Assembly: GCF_905475395.1 (NCBI RefSeq)
Contig: NC_058339.1
Span: 36,899,172-36,963,171 of the forward strand
DNA: 64,000 nt
DNA from: Chrysoperla carnea
Taxonomy: Eukaryota; Arthropoda; Insecta; Neuroptera; Chrysopidae
Direction of reading: 5' to 3'
Shown: one piece after another, positions 1 through 13,804 of the stretch
How the letters are laid out: the number at the start of each line of letters is the position of its first letter
Position numbering within the stretch: the stretch's first letter is position 1
Program-made: the position numbers and the translations under genes
Notes under the pieces: model-generated
What the model saw: the letters and a program-made list of their open reading frames with translations, nothing else
What the model was told of the DNA's origin: nothing
Databases searched by the model: none

Positions 1-1895
1 AACCGTCACATTAATTCATATTTTCATTCAGCTTGTTGAAAATTTGACAGATACACAAAAATTTACCCAGAAAAAAAATGAATATAAGTAATTTAGAGCG
101 GCAATTAAACAAATTAGTTTTTGTGTACTATTTAATAAAATTAATTAGACCACAACAAATTTATATTATTTATATTGTGTTGCCAAATTATATGCAAATA
201 TTTATGGTTTGCTTGTAATTTGATAGATAAACATATAAAATGGATTTGTCAATTATAACTAAATATTAAATGGGTTTAATTTAATTAACACTAATATCTA
301 ATACAATTAACAAATAATTATAATTAAATTAGAATATTTAGTTTCTATCATGTGACATCATAATCTGCTATATGATGTCATGCAATCATTTCAAATTTTT
401 TTTGGTTCAGAAAAAACTATTGGAACCATGTTCCTTATCGCACGATATTTGTTTGCTGGTTGGGAGTTAAAACCAAAAAAATTATTTGTTTTTTTTGTCA
501 ATTAAAAAAAATTTAGTTTTAAAAGTTGTCTGAAGTTAAAGAAAATAGAGATAATTTAAAGTAAGTACAATGAAATTTTTATGTTATGTCATAGTAAGTA
601 TTCACATATTGAGTTGACTACTAAATTAGAAGTATGTCTTTTCTAAACTAATACTACAATTATTTCATACAGTAAAAACTAAAAGTAGCTATAAAATTAA
701 ATTCTTTAAAGAATCAAAAATTTCTTTTAAGAGTCAAGTATTTGACTCCTAAAATACCTGAAATTTTCAGAAAAATATCTTGTAAATAAAAAAAGTAAGC
801 GCTACATTTATAATGTACCTAGGTACGAAAGGAATATAGTTCCCACTGGGTGTCCCACGACACCTCTCGATCTTTTTTTTTAAATCATCTATCATTTTAT
901 AGATGTCACAGATGTACAGATGATCCGTTTCATCTCATTAATCTTGGTTGAATAAGACGGTAACATTTTTAACTTCCCAGTATAGCTTGATATAACTTGA
1001 AATATTTCTGTTAATATTAAGTTTTGTAAAATTAATATTTACTGAAATATTAACGATATTCGATTTTATGAATTTGTATGACATTAGGAAAATAATTTTG
1101 CTAGTCGGGTATTACTTTCCGTATCTCTTGCATAATTTAATCTCTAAGCAACACATCTCGACTTCAATATATTTAATTAATATTGCCGTGGTTTAGGTTA
1201 GGGAAAGTTTTGTTCATTCTCTGGGAAGTTGAATGTTTGCGAACCAAAAGGGTTTCACTCACATGAACAGCTTCTTTCTACTACCGTTAATAATACTTAA
1301 AGTATGAATTTCTTTGAAAATGTTTTGCGAATTTCGAAACAAAAAAATCTTATCCAAACTAAATCTCAAAATTCCGAAACAGTCTTACTTTGTAGCTACG
1401 AATGTATCTGATACATTGAGAGATATTGATACTTGTATCACTCATTCTCAGTTGTATGTTATAAATATTCTTTTAACATATGTTATTGGTTAACATATAA
1501 TAACTATAACTTTATAGCTAGTGTTTTTACTTAGTTTTGTTTTTGTATATGTATATGGTGTTGTCATTTCATGGGAGTTGCGCGCTCAACGGGTGGGGCA
1601 AGCGGCACAAACAACGACCTAATTGTCAATTCAAGCCGAACTGTAATTGAGTAACTCCAAAATACTGTTTATATTTATATATACATATATTTCATATGTC
1701 ACATGTGCGGTGTATGTATGTATGTGTGTATGTTTTTTCATTTTCTTATACTTATTGTTGGTGGGTAATGCAATTATAACCAATTACATTCGATATTCTT
1801 GTGTTACAAATCGTTTTTTATTTATTTATTGTTCTTTATTAGCATGCTGTATCAAAAACAAGGGTATTTGCTTTTTTTGTACAGACTATTATTTC

Positions 1896-2286
1896 CTATA
1901 GAGGCGTTTCCATGGTAACGATACACTACTTAAATTATAGAATTGTATGGATGCATATATAATTGTATGGATTGCATTTATGACTTACATTGAAAATTTA
2001 ATATTATTGTCGCACAAATTTAAATAAATCATTATGATAATTTACATTTGAAAAATAATACATATTTGTCCAATTTTGATTTCTTTATTTTCACAATTTT
2101 TCATGCATTAAGTTTAATTAATTAGTGTTTTTCAATAATTTTAATTTGACATTTTCTATAACATTTACATCTAAAGAATTGCAAATTAGTCATAACAGCC
2201 TCCTTTATCGTCAAAATTTTTCACTGGAAGCGCTGGCATCGATTTTATTGTCCCTACCATGACTACGTACACAACGAATATTCGAT
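1896..2286. repeat. Interspersed repeat family B, copy 1
   Basis: GAGGCGTTTCCATG, the doubled ATAATTGTATGGAT block, GTCATAACAGCCTCCTTTAT and AGCGCTGGCATCGATTTTAT recur in the same order at 13418-13804. Identity is high with a few small indels. No ends or coding capacity recognised. Confidence 0.8.
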
Positions 2287-3777
2287 TTATAACCAGGGTC
2301 GTAAACAAGTTTTTAACATATCTACTGTTGCCGTTTGGTTGCATTATGACTTGCGTTATGGAATAATTTCAGCAATTTGAAAGTTTTATTTTTTTAAATT
2401 CAATTTTGTCTATGCATAAATGACAGTTTTTCAACGAAATTACCTCATTTCAAACTAATATCTATCTGCGAACTATTTGTCGATTTTATATTTGTCCTAG
2501 TGGCGCACAAAATTTCGTTATTAACCCTAAAGCTTTCAGAAGTTTTTCAATCATGGTAGAGAGCTTTAATTTATGGTATTCCATAGTATTAAATATGTTA
2601 TGTGAATAAATAAATTTAAACACCTTAATTTTCGCTTAACCACTTTATTTTATTTTATAATGCGACATGTTTCGGATATTACTCCATATTCAACTGCAGC
2701 AACATATTTAATATATACATATACGTTTAAGCCATATTCAAACATTAAATCAAGAATTTTTAACGTTTCACTTAAAAATCAATAAGTAATCCTAATTATA
2801 ATTTTTTGCTAATAAATTATTATTAATTAATATTTTGTAACAATATTATTATATATTAATAGAATGTATCAAAAAAAAATTTTAATTAGAAATTAACATG
2901 AAATTAATTCATTAATATTTAAACTGTGTCTCAATCGTTTTTAGCAACGAAATATTGGTGTCAACCAAATTTTGTTAATTTTTAGGTGTATACAGTGGCT
3001 TGAGACACTGTTTGAACATATTTCTTCGATAGTATTCCTCTAGGCTAATCAAATCGTAACCAACAAAAGAACTACCCAAAAAAAAAGTTAAACCGAAGAA
3101 ATAGACACTATTAAACATTATTCGTGCTGAATAAAATAACAATTCATTATTAGGCACCTAAATTTGAAGAACAAAATTAATTCTTATAAATAGTTTAAAA
3201 AAATATTTGTATTTAAGTCATTTCAAAGATTCTATACAATTTTTCATGTGAACAAATTTAACTGAACGATTAATTATTTCTAATTTATTTATTTAAAATG
3301 AAAAAAAGCAAATACAATTTTAATTCTGTTTAAAATCGTGTTTTACTTTCATTCACCTGTACTAGAAAGAATTATAAACGATGTTTAATCAATTATTTAA
3401 ATACCACAAATGTCTGCTTGTCAAAAAAAAATATTATTAAATAAATTAATGCCATTGAAAATAATAATAAAATATTGAATTTGTTTCTATATGAAATAAA
3501 TTGTTTTATAATAATTGTATATTTTATTTTTATAATAAGAATGTTTTAAAGTTTTTGCTTTTTAAATTAGTTTCAATGACATAAATGCACTTTATCATCA
3601 AACTCTCTACTGAATTTTTATTTTATTTTTTTGACAACTTTTGATTGGTGTCAAAATCGAAATATAATGTTCCTCCTTCCTTACTAATATAAATTGCACA
3701 AGTAATTTAAAAAGTGAGAGGATAAATTGTAGAAAATTGGTTTTTGTTAGACAAACTTCTAGTCCACAGGACAGCAC

Positions 3778-4003
3778 TCTTTTTGTTAAATGATCAATAC
3801 GTACTTGTAACTTCGTGAGTGGTTTCCCTTTTCGGATTCTACCAAACTTCCTCTCTACAACTTTTTTTCGAAAGTGCTGCGTTTTTATGATCATTTGAAA
3901 ACGCAACACTTTCGAGAAAAGTCCTAGAGGGAAAGTTTGGTAGACGCGCCAAAAGTAATCCCCTCACGAAGTTTTAAGTATGTATTGATCATTTAACAAA
4001 AAG
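3778..4003. repeat. Foldback element, arms of about 110 bases
   Basis: Left arm 3778-3887 and right arm 3896-4003 are inverted, imperfect copies: TTTTTGTTAAATGATCAATA against TATTGATCATTTAACAAAAA, and CGAAAGTGCTGCG against CGCAACACTTTCG, with an 8-base spacer. A one-armed relative lies at 28251-28385. The minus-strand open frame over it is a by-product. Confidence 0.8.
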
Positions 4004-4585
4004 ACTACAATCCCCTATTCTAAAAGTTTTTGTTCATGTATCACTATGCTATCTAAAATGGGGTCATTATCGGACCCTCAAAAAATCAATAGTCGGTATA
4101 ATTTTTTGACATTCACTATAATAAATTAAACGTAGAAGTAAATCCCTGTAATAATTTTCAAACTATAAAACTAATTTTGTTAATTTTCTTGTAAATAAAA
4201 TTTTTAATAAGCTACAAATCTTTGAACAATTTATTTATTAAATAATAAATATTATGATTATAATCATTCTTATTATAAGCATGTTATGAGCTGTTTAATC
4301 AATTTGTATGCTCTAATTATTTTTTTGTAAATGTTGATTGCTTTGAAATTATATTATAATGTTTGTTTTATAATCCATTTTTTTAACAATATGTGCTTTA
4401 CTATTTGTCTAAAAAAAATTATCTCTTTTACAAAATGATAATTAAATTTTGGGTTGTAATTTGTAAATAAAAAATGTCATTTACATATTATTAAGTCATC
4501 ACTATCATCAAATTACATTTTTGTTTATTGAAAAGGAAAAAGCATATTTGCAAATTTCATTCATAATTTCATTTTAATTTTAATT

Positions 4586-4665
4586 TAAACAATTGACTGA
4601 CTTATTTGTTGAAATACCATGTATAGACATATCTTCAACGGTTTACAAGTTGGGTCCTACGGGGT
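4586..4665 (-). repeat. Family S repeat, internally deleted fragment
   Basis: AAACAATTGACTGACTTATT, TTGAAATACCATGTATAGAC and then AACGGTTTACAAGTTGGGTC match two parts of the family S repeat (best seen at 30893-31305) with the middle missing. Confidence 0.6.
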
Positions 4666-7600
4666 TCTACGTCATACTTTGAAAATTAATCATGCTACTA
4701 GTAGGCTTCTTGTTCTGTAATATCCATAAAATTTTTATGCTGTGTTCTGAAAATCACGTGTCCAGATCTCTATTTCAATTCGTAGAAATAATGTTGCCAT
4801 GCTTTTTTTTCATTCCTATGTCATGAAATAATAATTGTCTCAATTTTTCACGTGTGTATTTATTAATATTTATTTTTAATGTTAATTAAAATCGTATGAA
4901 ATGAGTTAAAAAATATACTAAAAATATTATTGTAATAAAAAAAATTTTAATTAAAAATTTGGTCACCTGTTTAAGTATATGCATGCTTTCAAAATCGGAT
5001 TTAAAGTAGTTACATTTTTTTTTTAAATATTAAAATCATCTTTTAAAAAAAAATATATGAAAAATGATATTTTCCCAAAAAAAATATATATAATATAATA
5101 ATATATAATGTATATTACAATTTTTAATGTTAAAATAAAAAAACTTTTAGAAAAAATTCACCCAGTCGAAAGTTCTGAGGTAACCACACATAAAAAAACA
5201 CAGTCGAATTGATAGCCTCCTTTTTTTTTTGTTTGAAGTCGGTTAGTAAAAATTACAAAAGGATGATTTTAGAAATATTGAAATTAATTAATTGAAATAT
5301 GAGAATGCATAAAAATGATAAGAAAATTTTACATTTTCAGGTAGGCGACTTAAATACTATAATAATACATATATGCATGCATACAAATTGAAAAATATAA
5401 CACGTGAAAATTGTGTACAGAACCACGTGCCTTGTTATTTGAAACATGATGAAAATAACTTGAATTTTTTTTTTTTCTGTTCGCGTAGATTTTAAAATAA
5501 AGAGTTTTGGTAAATACACGGTTTTGTTTTCAAAAATTCATGTTTTATCGTGATAATGACTAAATTTTATGGTAAAAACGTTTTCAAATAACGACAGTAG
5601 CTATCTTTACAGTCCTGTGACGATATAATATTTTTATGCAAATTTCTGTACACTAATAGTGATCGATAGTTATTAATTAATACGTGTGGTTAATAAGTAA
5701 GGAATGCTTTCACGACCACTCTCAGTTGCTTCCCTTAAATACAGAACAATTTGGGAATTATATTTTTACTGTGCAATTTTGAAAAGCAATTTTTTTATCG
5801 TTTAGTTCTTCTTTGATTATTAAAACTCTTAACACAATCTTAAATGCTGTATACAATAATTCTCCACAAAGAAGCCTATTCCTACATTTCAAGTTCTTTT
5901 TTTAATCCTCAAATTAAGAGAGGAATGAAATATTTATTATTGCTTGCGTATTACCCACATAGATATAATATAGTAAAAGAACTGACTGGCTCTGTTTTAC
6001 CTTTGATAAAATCCATTTCGATAATATAGTTTTCTCATCCATCAATTTTACTATACAACAAAAGCAGTTATCCTTCCATACGACTGTATTTATTGCAACC
6101 TTTGTTCAAGGAACATGTTTATAAAAATTTGGGAATAATATAACATGTAGTAATCTAGAACCTACATATGACGATTTATATTACACGTTAATTGGCTAAA
6201 GTCCAATAAAAAGTGACATGTTAAATACTCAAGACAAATGAATTAATTTGACGTCATTCGTAAGTAATACTTACGGAAATAATCGAAATATAGGATATTA
6301 TCTTTTTTCTCAAATAAAAGCAATACTGTAATACAAAAGCGCCTTAATACTATAATTGGTTTCTATGTTTATAAACTACTACATAATATTTGGAGACGGT
6401 AAAGCCATAATGATCCAAGTAATATTTTTGTATTTCCAGAACCAAACATGGAAATGGCGTATGGAACAATGATATACATTTATAGACATTGTACAGAAGG
6501 GTGGAATTTTATATGCGCTTCCACCATTTTTTTAAACTCATAATGTTTTATACTATTTGAACGTGAAGCACTTGTTATTTAAAATGACGACTACAATTAT
6601 AATTATACTTTGTAAAAAGTCTTATTTGGGATAAATGCCCTAATATAAATATTAAACTATGACGCCATTATTTGTAAATAAAACTTTTTGTTCTCTTTTG
6701 AATCAACAAGTACTTTTAATTCCTACATCAAAATGGTTGAATTTTCCATGGTAAAAACAAACCTAAAATAATATATATGTGTGTAATATTTACATAGTTT
6801 AGAGTTTAGTTTATAATATATAATTGATGTTAGTATACACTCTATGCCGCAGAACACCGCACACATGGTTTACATTCGCGCTACTCACCTTAACAGAGCC
6901 CCATATAGTCGACTTCGTTCATTCGCGCTCATAGTCACACAATAATATCAGCCAACTAATAACAGCAGTGTTGTTTTCTGTACAAAAATTATTATTATTA
7001 ACATTATCTATCTCTATACCTAACTCACTTGTTTTTTGTTGCCTTATGTTAAGCTAACTTAGCTTAAAAAACTTTGCGCATTCTCTATCTTTGTTTTACA
7101 TGGTTTTTTAAAGTTTTTTTTTTTATTATTTATTTATTTTTTTTTCTTAATTCACTTTCAACATATAAATTTTTTGCTTGTATTCTTTTATATTCGATTC
7201 GTATAAGTGTGTGTAGGCCTAATTTTTTTGTATAATGCTATAGAGCGCATTCTTCTTATGTGAAATAATCACTGTAGTCATTAATATTCACGTTAAATGA
7301 ATATTTGTAAATAACACTGTTAGATTTTATTAACCTTATGTTGACGTCACTGAAATAAAAATACGCCCAAACGTGTATCCTGAAAATCTTTTGGAGGGGG
7401 AATATAATTCTTAAACTAAGTTGTCTACTGACATTAGATTTTTGGTTTTCTTTAAATAATGACAAATTCTGATTTATTTTGCGGTTGAACGACGAGATAA
7501 CGACTGAAATTCTGAAATTCTCCCCTGGGATACAATTTTTAGTGTCCTCTCTAAAGAAACTACATGTAGGTCTAATTGTCAAATGATCAAATGAATTTTG

Positions 7601-7731
7601 ACACTATTTAGGTCAAAATCTTTATATAAAATTAGTTTTATCCAGATTCGAGGCAAAAGCATTCCCTGGCTTTTTACAATTTTCTTAAACCTACTCTTTG
7701 AAAAAAATCGATAACAATCATACACGAAATA

Positions 7732-8153
7732 CAGTGCAACCTCGATATAACGAATCTGAAGGGAACCAGTAAATATTCGTTATATCAAGTAATTCGTTAA
7801 ACTGAGGTTTGTTATATTGAGGTTAAGTTGGTCTAAAATTCGTTATAAAGAGGAAAAAAGTGTCGGAACCTCTCGCGACATGAATTACATACTATGGAGT
7901 ATACTAACTGTCATATATTGGTGGGACTTTATACGTTATATAAAGGTTTTGAATTGACGAATTTCGTTATATAGAGGTATTTAAATTTTTTATGTAGTTG
8001 AAAATTCGTTATATAGAGGCTGTTCGCAAAAAATATTCGTAATGTAGAGGTATATTTTATATTGACTCTTATGGACAATTCAAGGGGATTGCGAAAAATT
8101 CGTTAAATCGAGGAATTCGTTATATTGAGGTTCGTTATATTAAGGTTGCACTG
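7732..8153. mobile_element. pogo/Tigger-like MITE with TA duplication
   Basis: Ends are CAGTGCAACCTCGATATAAC and its inverted partner GTTATATTAAGGTTGCACTG, flanked by TA on both sides (7730-7731 and 8154-8155). The interior repeats variants of ATTCGTTATATAGAGG about eight times, so the end motif recurs along the 422 bases. TA duplication and CAGTNNAACCTC ends are typical of pogo/Tigger-type non-autonomous elements. No transposase is encoded. Confidence 0.85.
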
Positions 8154-9668
8154 TAATTCTATTTCGGAACTTGATATATAGAAAAATTCTGATTTAAAAA
8201 TTTTAAAAATGCAAAAGTCGAAAATTTCGAGACAATTCTGGAAATATCTCGCCTAATAATTTAATGAACTGAATTTTTTTATTTTCTGACTTTGAATTAT
8301 CATCAATAATCCAGAACATGAAAATCTTGCTAATTTTACGATTGATTGATAAATTTCTACGGTATCGCCTAAAGAAATTTCTCCGGGAAATGTTAGCACG
8401 ATTTTAGATAATATCTCCAAAACTACTCTTTCAATCAATAAAACGAACCGTTGTAGTATCTTTTGAGTCCAAATTACATAAATTGTGGCCGAATAAGTCC
8501 AAGAAGTCAGCCGAAAATTTGTGATATCTGTAATAATAATAACTTTAAATATATGACTTTTAATGATTCAGATATATAAGGGAAATGTTTGGGGGTAATT
8601 TTTTTTATATCGTTAGAAAATGTAAATGAAATTTACAAAATGTTTGAGATAATCTTAAGAAAAATATTTAAGAAAATATCAATTTATAAGGAAATAAAAA
8701 AAGAATATAGGAAATAAATAAAAAAATGTTTGTTTTTCAAAATATTTTTACAAACATTAAGTTGTTTAGCTTGTATTTTATTTTTTTTCAAATCAGCAAT
8801 AAATTTATGCATAAGTGCACTGTCCCTTGCAAATAATACAAACATAAATATGTAAACAAAAATAAAAAACATTGTATCCGTGAACAAATAAATTATATAT
8901 TTTTTTCATTTCCTTTTCTTTTTAAGTCTGTAGTATCATAAAAAATTATTGGAGAAGAATCAAAAAATAAAAATTTTGTGAATCGTTTTTATTATTTTCT
9001 TGGTAATTTCACGTTAATTCGTAAAATATGTTATGAGTATCTTTGTTTATATTATTTGAATTTGAAACTTTTAAATTGAAAATGTACACGACTCGGAAAA
9101 ATCGGATAGATACAGAAAAAAATAATCATAATTTTACCATCTGCCAATGAATCGAACAGTTATTCTATTTTCTTGAAAAATGGGTATTATTTTCTTTCTT
9201 TAGACGTCGTCGGTCTTAAAAAGCTAATCTGCTCTTTATATGGGATTAAATAGATAAATCCTCTTTTCCGCTAAAAAATTGACCCTTTCATTTAATATCT
9301 AAATAAGTAGCTCAATCAAACTCGAGCTTAGAATACTAAATGCTTGAATAGTATGTCTGTTTTTAACAAATACGCCTAAATAACTCAAATTGAAACATGA
9401 AAATAATACATTAAAATTAAACTGAAAATAAACGTGTATATTTGAATAAAACACCTGTAGCGTAGATGAAATAACAGTTTCTTACAATAATAATTATCAA
9501 TTGCACGACGCTTGGATACAATTAAAAAAATGTTTAATGATATCATAGGCGCCATTATTCTAAAAGATTTTATTTTCTCGGCATGATCATCAAAAGAATG
9601 TGAAAAACTTCATTTAACACTTAATTAAATTTTAAGAAATTATTTTGAATAAATAAAAATTGTAAATA

Positions 9669-9895
9669 CAGTAGAACCTCAATAATTCTTCAACAACTCC
9701 CATATTTTTAATCTCTATAAAACAAATTTGGTTTTCCCTGGAAAGCCTTTATAATTTGAAACCTACCTTGATGGCCTGAACTATTTGAAAAACGTAAGGT
9801 ACAAATTAATGACTTTTAATCTTTTTAACTCAAAGTTTATTATTTTAAATCTCAATAACTGGCTCCACATAATTCCAGTTTTCGAGATTTAGCTG
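9669..9895. mobile_element. Second, weaker pogo/Tigger-like MITE
   Basis: Begins CAGTAGAACCTC and ends GAGATTTAGCTG, with TA on both sides (9667-9668, 9896-9897). Eight of the 12 terminal bases match as an inverted repeat. The interior has AACTC/CTATAA words of the same flavour but no coding capacity. Confidence 0.55.
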
Positions 9896-10916
9896 TATAA
9901 GAAGTAAGAATACTTGAATATTTTCAAAAACTCGGTACTCTTATAATTATTTGAATAAATACAGTTAATGAAAAATATTATTTACTGTTGTTTGTTTACA
10001 AACTATTTTTTCCATTATTATATAATAAATTGATTAAATAAATTAAAAAAGGACAATTAATAAGATGTTCTTTACTACTCTAATAAAAGATAGATATATT
10101 TAAGTCGTCATATTCTAGCTAAAATTGATGATATATATGATGGATTTCATGATTTTCAAACAGGTGTAAATACTTCTATATATATTTATACCATCATGCC
10201 ACCACGCTACAACACCGTATGTTAGCTAAACTAAATGTAAGTAAACAACATGCGTTTAGCTACTTTAGCTAAACAAAAACAAATAAAATATCACTCTCTC
10301 TTTCTGCATTGTTTAGAAAACTAAAAGATAAAAAAGTAATTATTTACTTTAAGTACATAGTACACAACTACAAATGTTATAAAATATATTCATATAATAA
10401 TATTATATAGTAACTTATTACTGCATTCAGGTCAGTGTTAGTATGTCAAGAACACACAACGCGGCGTAACAAGCTACAATACATATCTACCTCTATACTC
10501 ATACTATTTAGTATTTACTTAAAAACTTTATTAGATAAAGTGAAATAACAAATATAGATTTATATGGTTTAGCTAGAAATAGAGAATATATCTATTTGTA
10601 GAGGTATTATTGTTTTCTATTTCACTTTTTCAAATAGTGTGTATCTTGTTGCTGTATGTTGCTGTAATAATCATATGAACGTTTTGTTATTATCGCGTAA
10701 CACACGACTCTCATTTCTTAACCATCTCCCTCTTCCCTTCAATATATTCCCCCCTCACGTTTGAATTTTCTTCTAATTTTTATTAGCCTGGTATAAGACG
10801 GTCTTAATGTATTAAAAATCATTGAATGAATTACATTTTTGTCATAGTAACCGGAACATTAATCTCGATAACAAAACGTTTCATGTTCCTAGAATCTCTA
10901 TTCCAATGTTCTAGAA

Positions 10917-11177
10917 CATTTTTATAACTTTATTGTGTGCCATAAACTTTATTGTGTCTCTTTATCCAAGTGCGCATTGCGCATAGAGAAGTAAGCGAAA
11001 CGTGTATACGACTCTTCTACCTATCTCAGTTTCTCTAATAGTAATGAAGGAAGAAAAATGTTGTTTCTCTGCCTTACTTGTATTTTTGGTTGTCACTGGT
11101 TAGGTTATCACTGTCTTACTCGTATGTTAGTTACAGAAGTATGAAAGACTTCTCTAAGCCACGTTTGCCCATGCCTG
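10917..11177. mobile_element. hAT-like MITE family C, copy 1, left end lost
   Basis: Shares CCAAGTGCGCATTGC, ACTCTTCTACCTATCTCAGT and the right end GTTTGCCCATGCCTG with the copy at 24635-24920. TTCTAGAA lies on both sides (10909-10916 and 11178-11185) as an 8-base target-site duplication, yet the left CAGACATGGGC end is missing. TTCTAGAA is itself a palindrome, so chance is not excluded. Confidence 0.65.
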
Positions 11178-11425
11178 TTCTAGAATCTAGATTGAAGAAG
11201 GATGTGTTAAACTTCCAACTTCTTGTAAAGTTCAATATCTTTTCTGCTTTCAATTTGTCTCTTATAAAAATATTTCATAATTACGACATTTATTTATCTA
11301 CGTCGAATTATTTTTCAGCATCATCTACTCTTTCTTTTCGCCTTCCACCTTTCTTTGCAGAAATTGCTGTGTGCACTCACTGACTGATGTAAGCGGAAAG
11401 TTAGTGGTTTTCGTTTTTTGTGCTT

Positions 11426-11686
11426 ACCATAGACATATAAGAATAGACGGAAAAAGTGGGCGTGATCTGCCCAGACTCCATAAAAAGAGTTCGATGCGCT
11501 GACGTGTGTTTTGTTTCTTTTTAGTTGCGTTTGCGCATTAACAGTCTTGTGGACAAGTGCGCCAGTAAGTCACGCCCAAAAAAGAGACAAAACGTATGCA
11601 GAGAATCATTCTCTTTTTACCGAATCTGGAATCCCACTTACACGATCGTCCGTTACTAGCGTGGTCTATTCTTATATGTCTATGGT
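11426..11686. mobile_element. MITE with perfect 23-base terminal inverted repeats
   Basis: ACCATAGACATATAAGAATA plus GAC at 11426-11448 is exactly inverted at 11664-11686. An inner pair, GTGGGCGTGA near 11457 and TCACGCCCAA near 11569, also matches. The interior is GC-richer than its surroundings. I could not identify a target-site duplication or superfamily. Confidence 0.65.
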
Positions 11687-13417
11687 CATTACTCACTCCT
11701 TATGGTATATCAGTCCATATACGAAAATATTTGTTGCGCTAATTAAACACGGGTTCATAGCAAAGTCTGATTTATTCCAATAGATTTTTCCTAATGGTTT
11801 TTCTATTAAAGGAATAAACGTGTATTCCTGTAGATATATAATTGACTAATTTATTTTAAAACAATAAAGACACTTATATATATATTGTTGTCTCTTTTTA
11901 ATCTATCAATATTTAAACACATTTATATTTATTATAATATTAGTGTCTATTAAAATAGATTTTTATAACTTTGGTCGTTGTATGTGTGTATATGTAATTA
12001 AATTATCATATATACATTTTTATGTTGTTTTCATAATTTTATAAATAATTTTGTACTGTATATAATTAGATATACGCGTGTGTAGATTATACTAGTATTA
12101 TTATTATTATTATTATTATGCTATTTTATTTATAGATGACTCACATTTTCTTATATACTTACTTTGTATCTCATTTTATTTATTAGCTTTGTTATCTACT
12201 TATTATACCTACTTGTTAAAAAATAGTATATTATAATACACCAGAATCTAACAACACTTGAAACCATGTCTACCATTGTTGATACAATCATTTAGTATTT
12301 GTTATAAATTATGATTGGCAGTAATTTATAATCCCCACTCTAGCTATTAAGCACATGGCGCCAAAAATTATTGATCGTGACTACTAAGAGAAGAGGAAAA
12401 ATTTATATAAGAACGTTATTCTTTAACAAAGCAACTTTTGTACGCCTGAGAAACAAGATAAGTTTTGGAAATTAGTACCCAATCACCATCTTTTACAATA
12501 ACTTAATCATGTATCAATGGCAGATATTTTGTAAAAGATTTTTCTTAGTGAATTTTAGTAAAGATAAAGTATGCCTTGCATCTTAAAGTGATTGCGTTAA
12601 CTAACGCTGGATACGCGCTAGAAAATAATAAACAAATATTTTTAAAAAATTATTATAAAACATGTAAGCTTTTTTCGGGAATGCGCACTAGTAAACGCAG
12701 CGACCGCAGCTGCTCCTAAGTGCCAGACATATTGCACCCTTATCTAATTGCAATTAGAAAATAACTATTCAAAATCCAACAGTCTACAAATCTAGTTTTG
12801 CGTGACATTGCTTATAACAATTAGTTTATAATATAATTTAAAGTGTTGTTAGCGTCCGGTCTATAATAAAATATTTAAAATTTTTATAGTCCTTTTGTGT
12901 GTTAATTTTATATAAAATTCACCTGCGGTTTTTTACTTACTATTTTATATTATAGTTGAAGCAACAGTCGGGCTATAAAAAATTAAATTTTATATTTTCA
13001 CAGGTAGAAAGAAGTTTTTTTTATTTTTTATTAGGACATTTCATTATTTTTAAAAGTAGTGCAGTCAGATAAGATTAACCAAAATTCATTTTGGAGAATA
13101 TATTTAAAATAATTCTTTATAATTTAATAGTTATGAACAAATATGCTCTTCCATCAATTAATAAATGATGCATAATGCGCGAGTAATGGTATTATCAAAT
13201 CTGTTTATTATCCTAATCAATTTCTGGTCTATATAATCGTCTCAATTTAATCAAACTTATTGGAATAATTAATTCATAGTAATTAGTAATTATTTTACGT
13301 TTAATCATACATTCAACAATTAATTTTATGATAAATATTATGATATTCATGCCCAATTTTATCGTGGGCTGATTAACACTTGTAGAATGTATGTAGTATT
13401 CGCACCGTGCGTGAGTT

Positions 13418-13804
13418 TTATAGGAGGCGTTTCCATGTTAACGATACACTACTTTAATTATAGAATTGTATGGATACATATATAATTGTATGGATTGCAT
13501 TTATGACTTACATTGAAAATTTAATATTATTGTCTCACAAATTTAAATAAATAATTATGATAATTTACATTTGAAAAATAATATTTGTCCAATTTGATTT
13601 CTTATTTTCACAATTTTTAATGCATTAAGTTTAATTAATTAGTGTTTTTCAATAATTTTAATTTGACATTTTCTGTAATATTAACATGTAAATAATTGCA
13701 AATAAGTCATAACAGCCTCCTTTATCGCCAAAATTTTTCACTGTAAGCGCTGGCATCGATTTTATTGTCCCTACCATAACTACGTTCACAACGAATATAT
13801 TCAA
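13418..13804. repeat. Interspersed repeat family B, copy 2
   Basis: Direct-orientation copy of the segment at 1896-2286, differing by scattered substitutions and short indels. Similarity stops after CACAACGAATAT. Confidence 0.8.

Larger units (their letters stand above)
1..10916. other. Gene-free AT-rich DNA with scattered repeats
   Basis: No exon, tRNA or conserved protein segment recognised on either strand. All open frames are short and dominated by F, K, N, I and L, as expected by chance in AT-rich DNA. Separately listed elements lie at 1896-2286, 3778-4003, 4586-4665, 7732-8153 and 9669-9895. A TATG/TG microsatellite lies at about 1710-1735. A slightly GC-richer patch at 6840-6990, with several GCGC/TCGC words, has no visible product. 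A GAAGTCGGTT repeat word lies near 5240. This could be intron of the receptor gene or intergenic. Confidence 0.5.

Noticed and set aside
2985..3020. TACAGTGGCTTGAGACACTG as a Tc1-like transposon end
   Set aside because: No matching inverted partner within several kb and no clear TA-bounded element.
7256..7582. Minus-strand open frame of 108 codons
   Set aside because: No recognised domain, composition typical of chance translation of AT-rich DNA, no exon-like neighbours.
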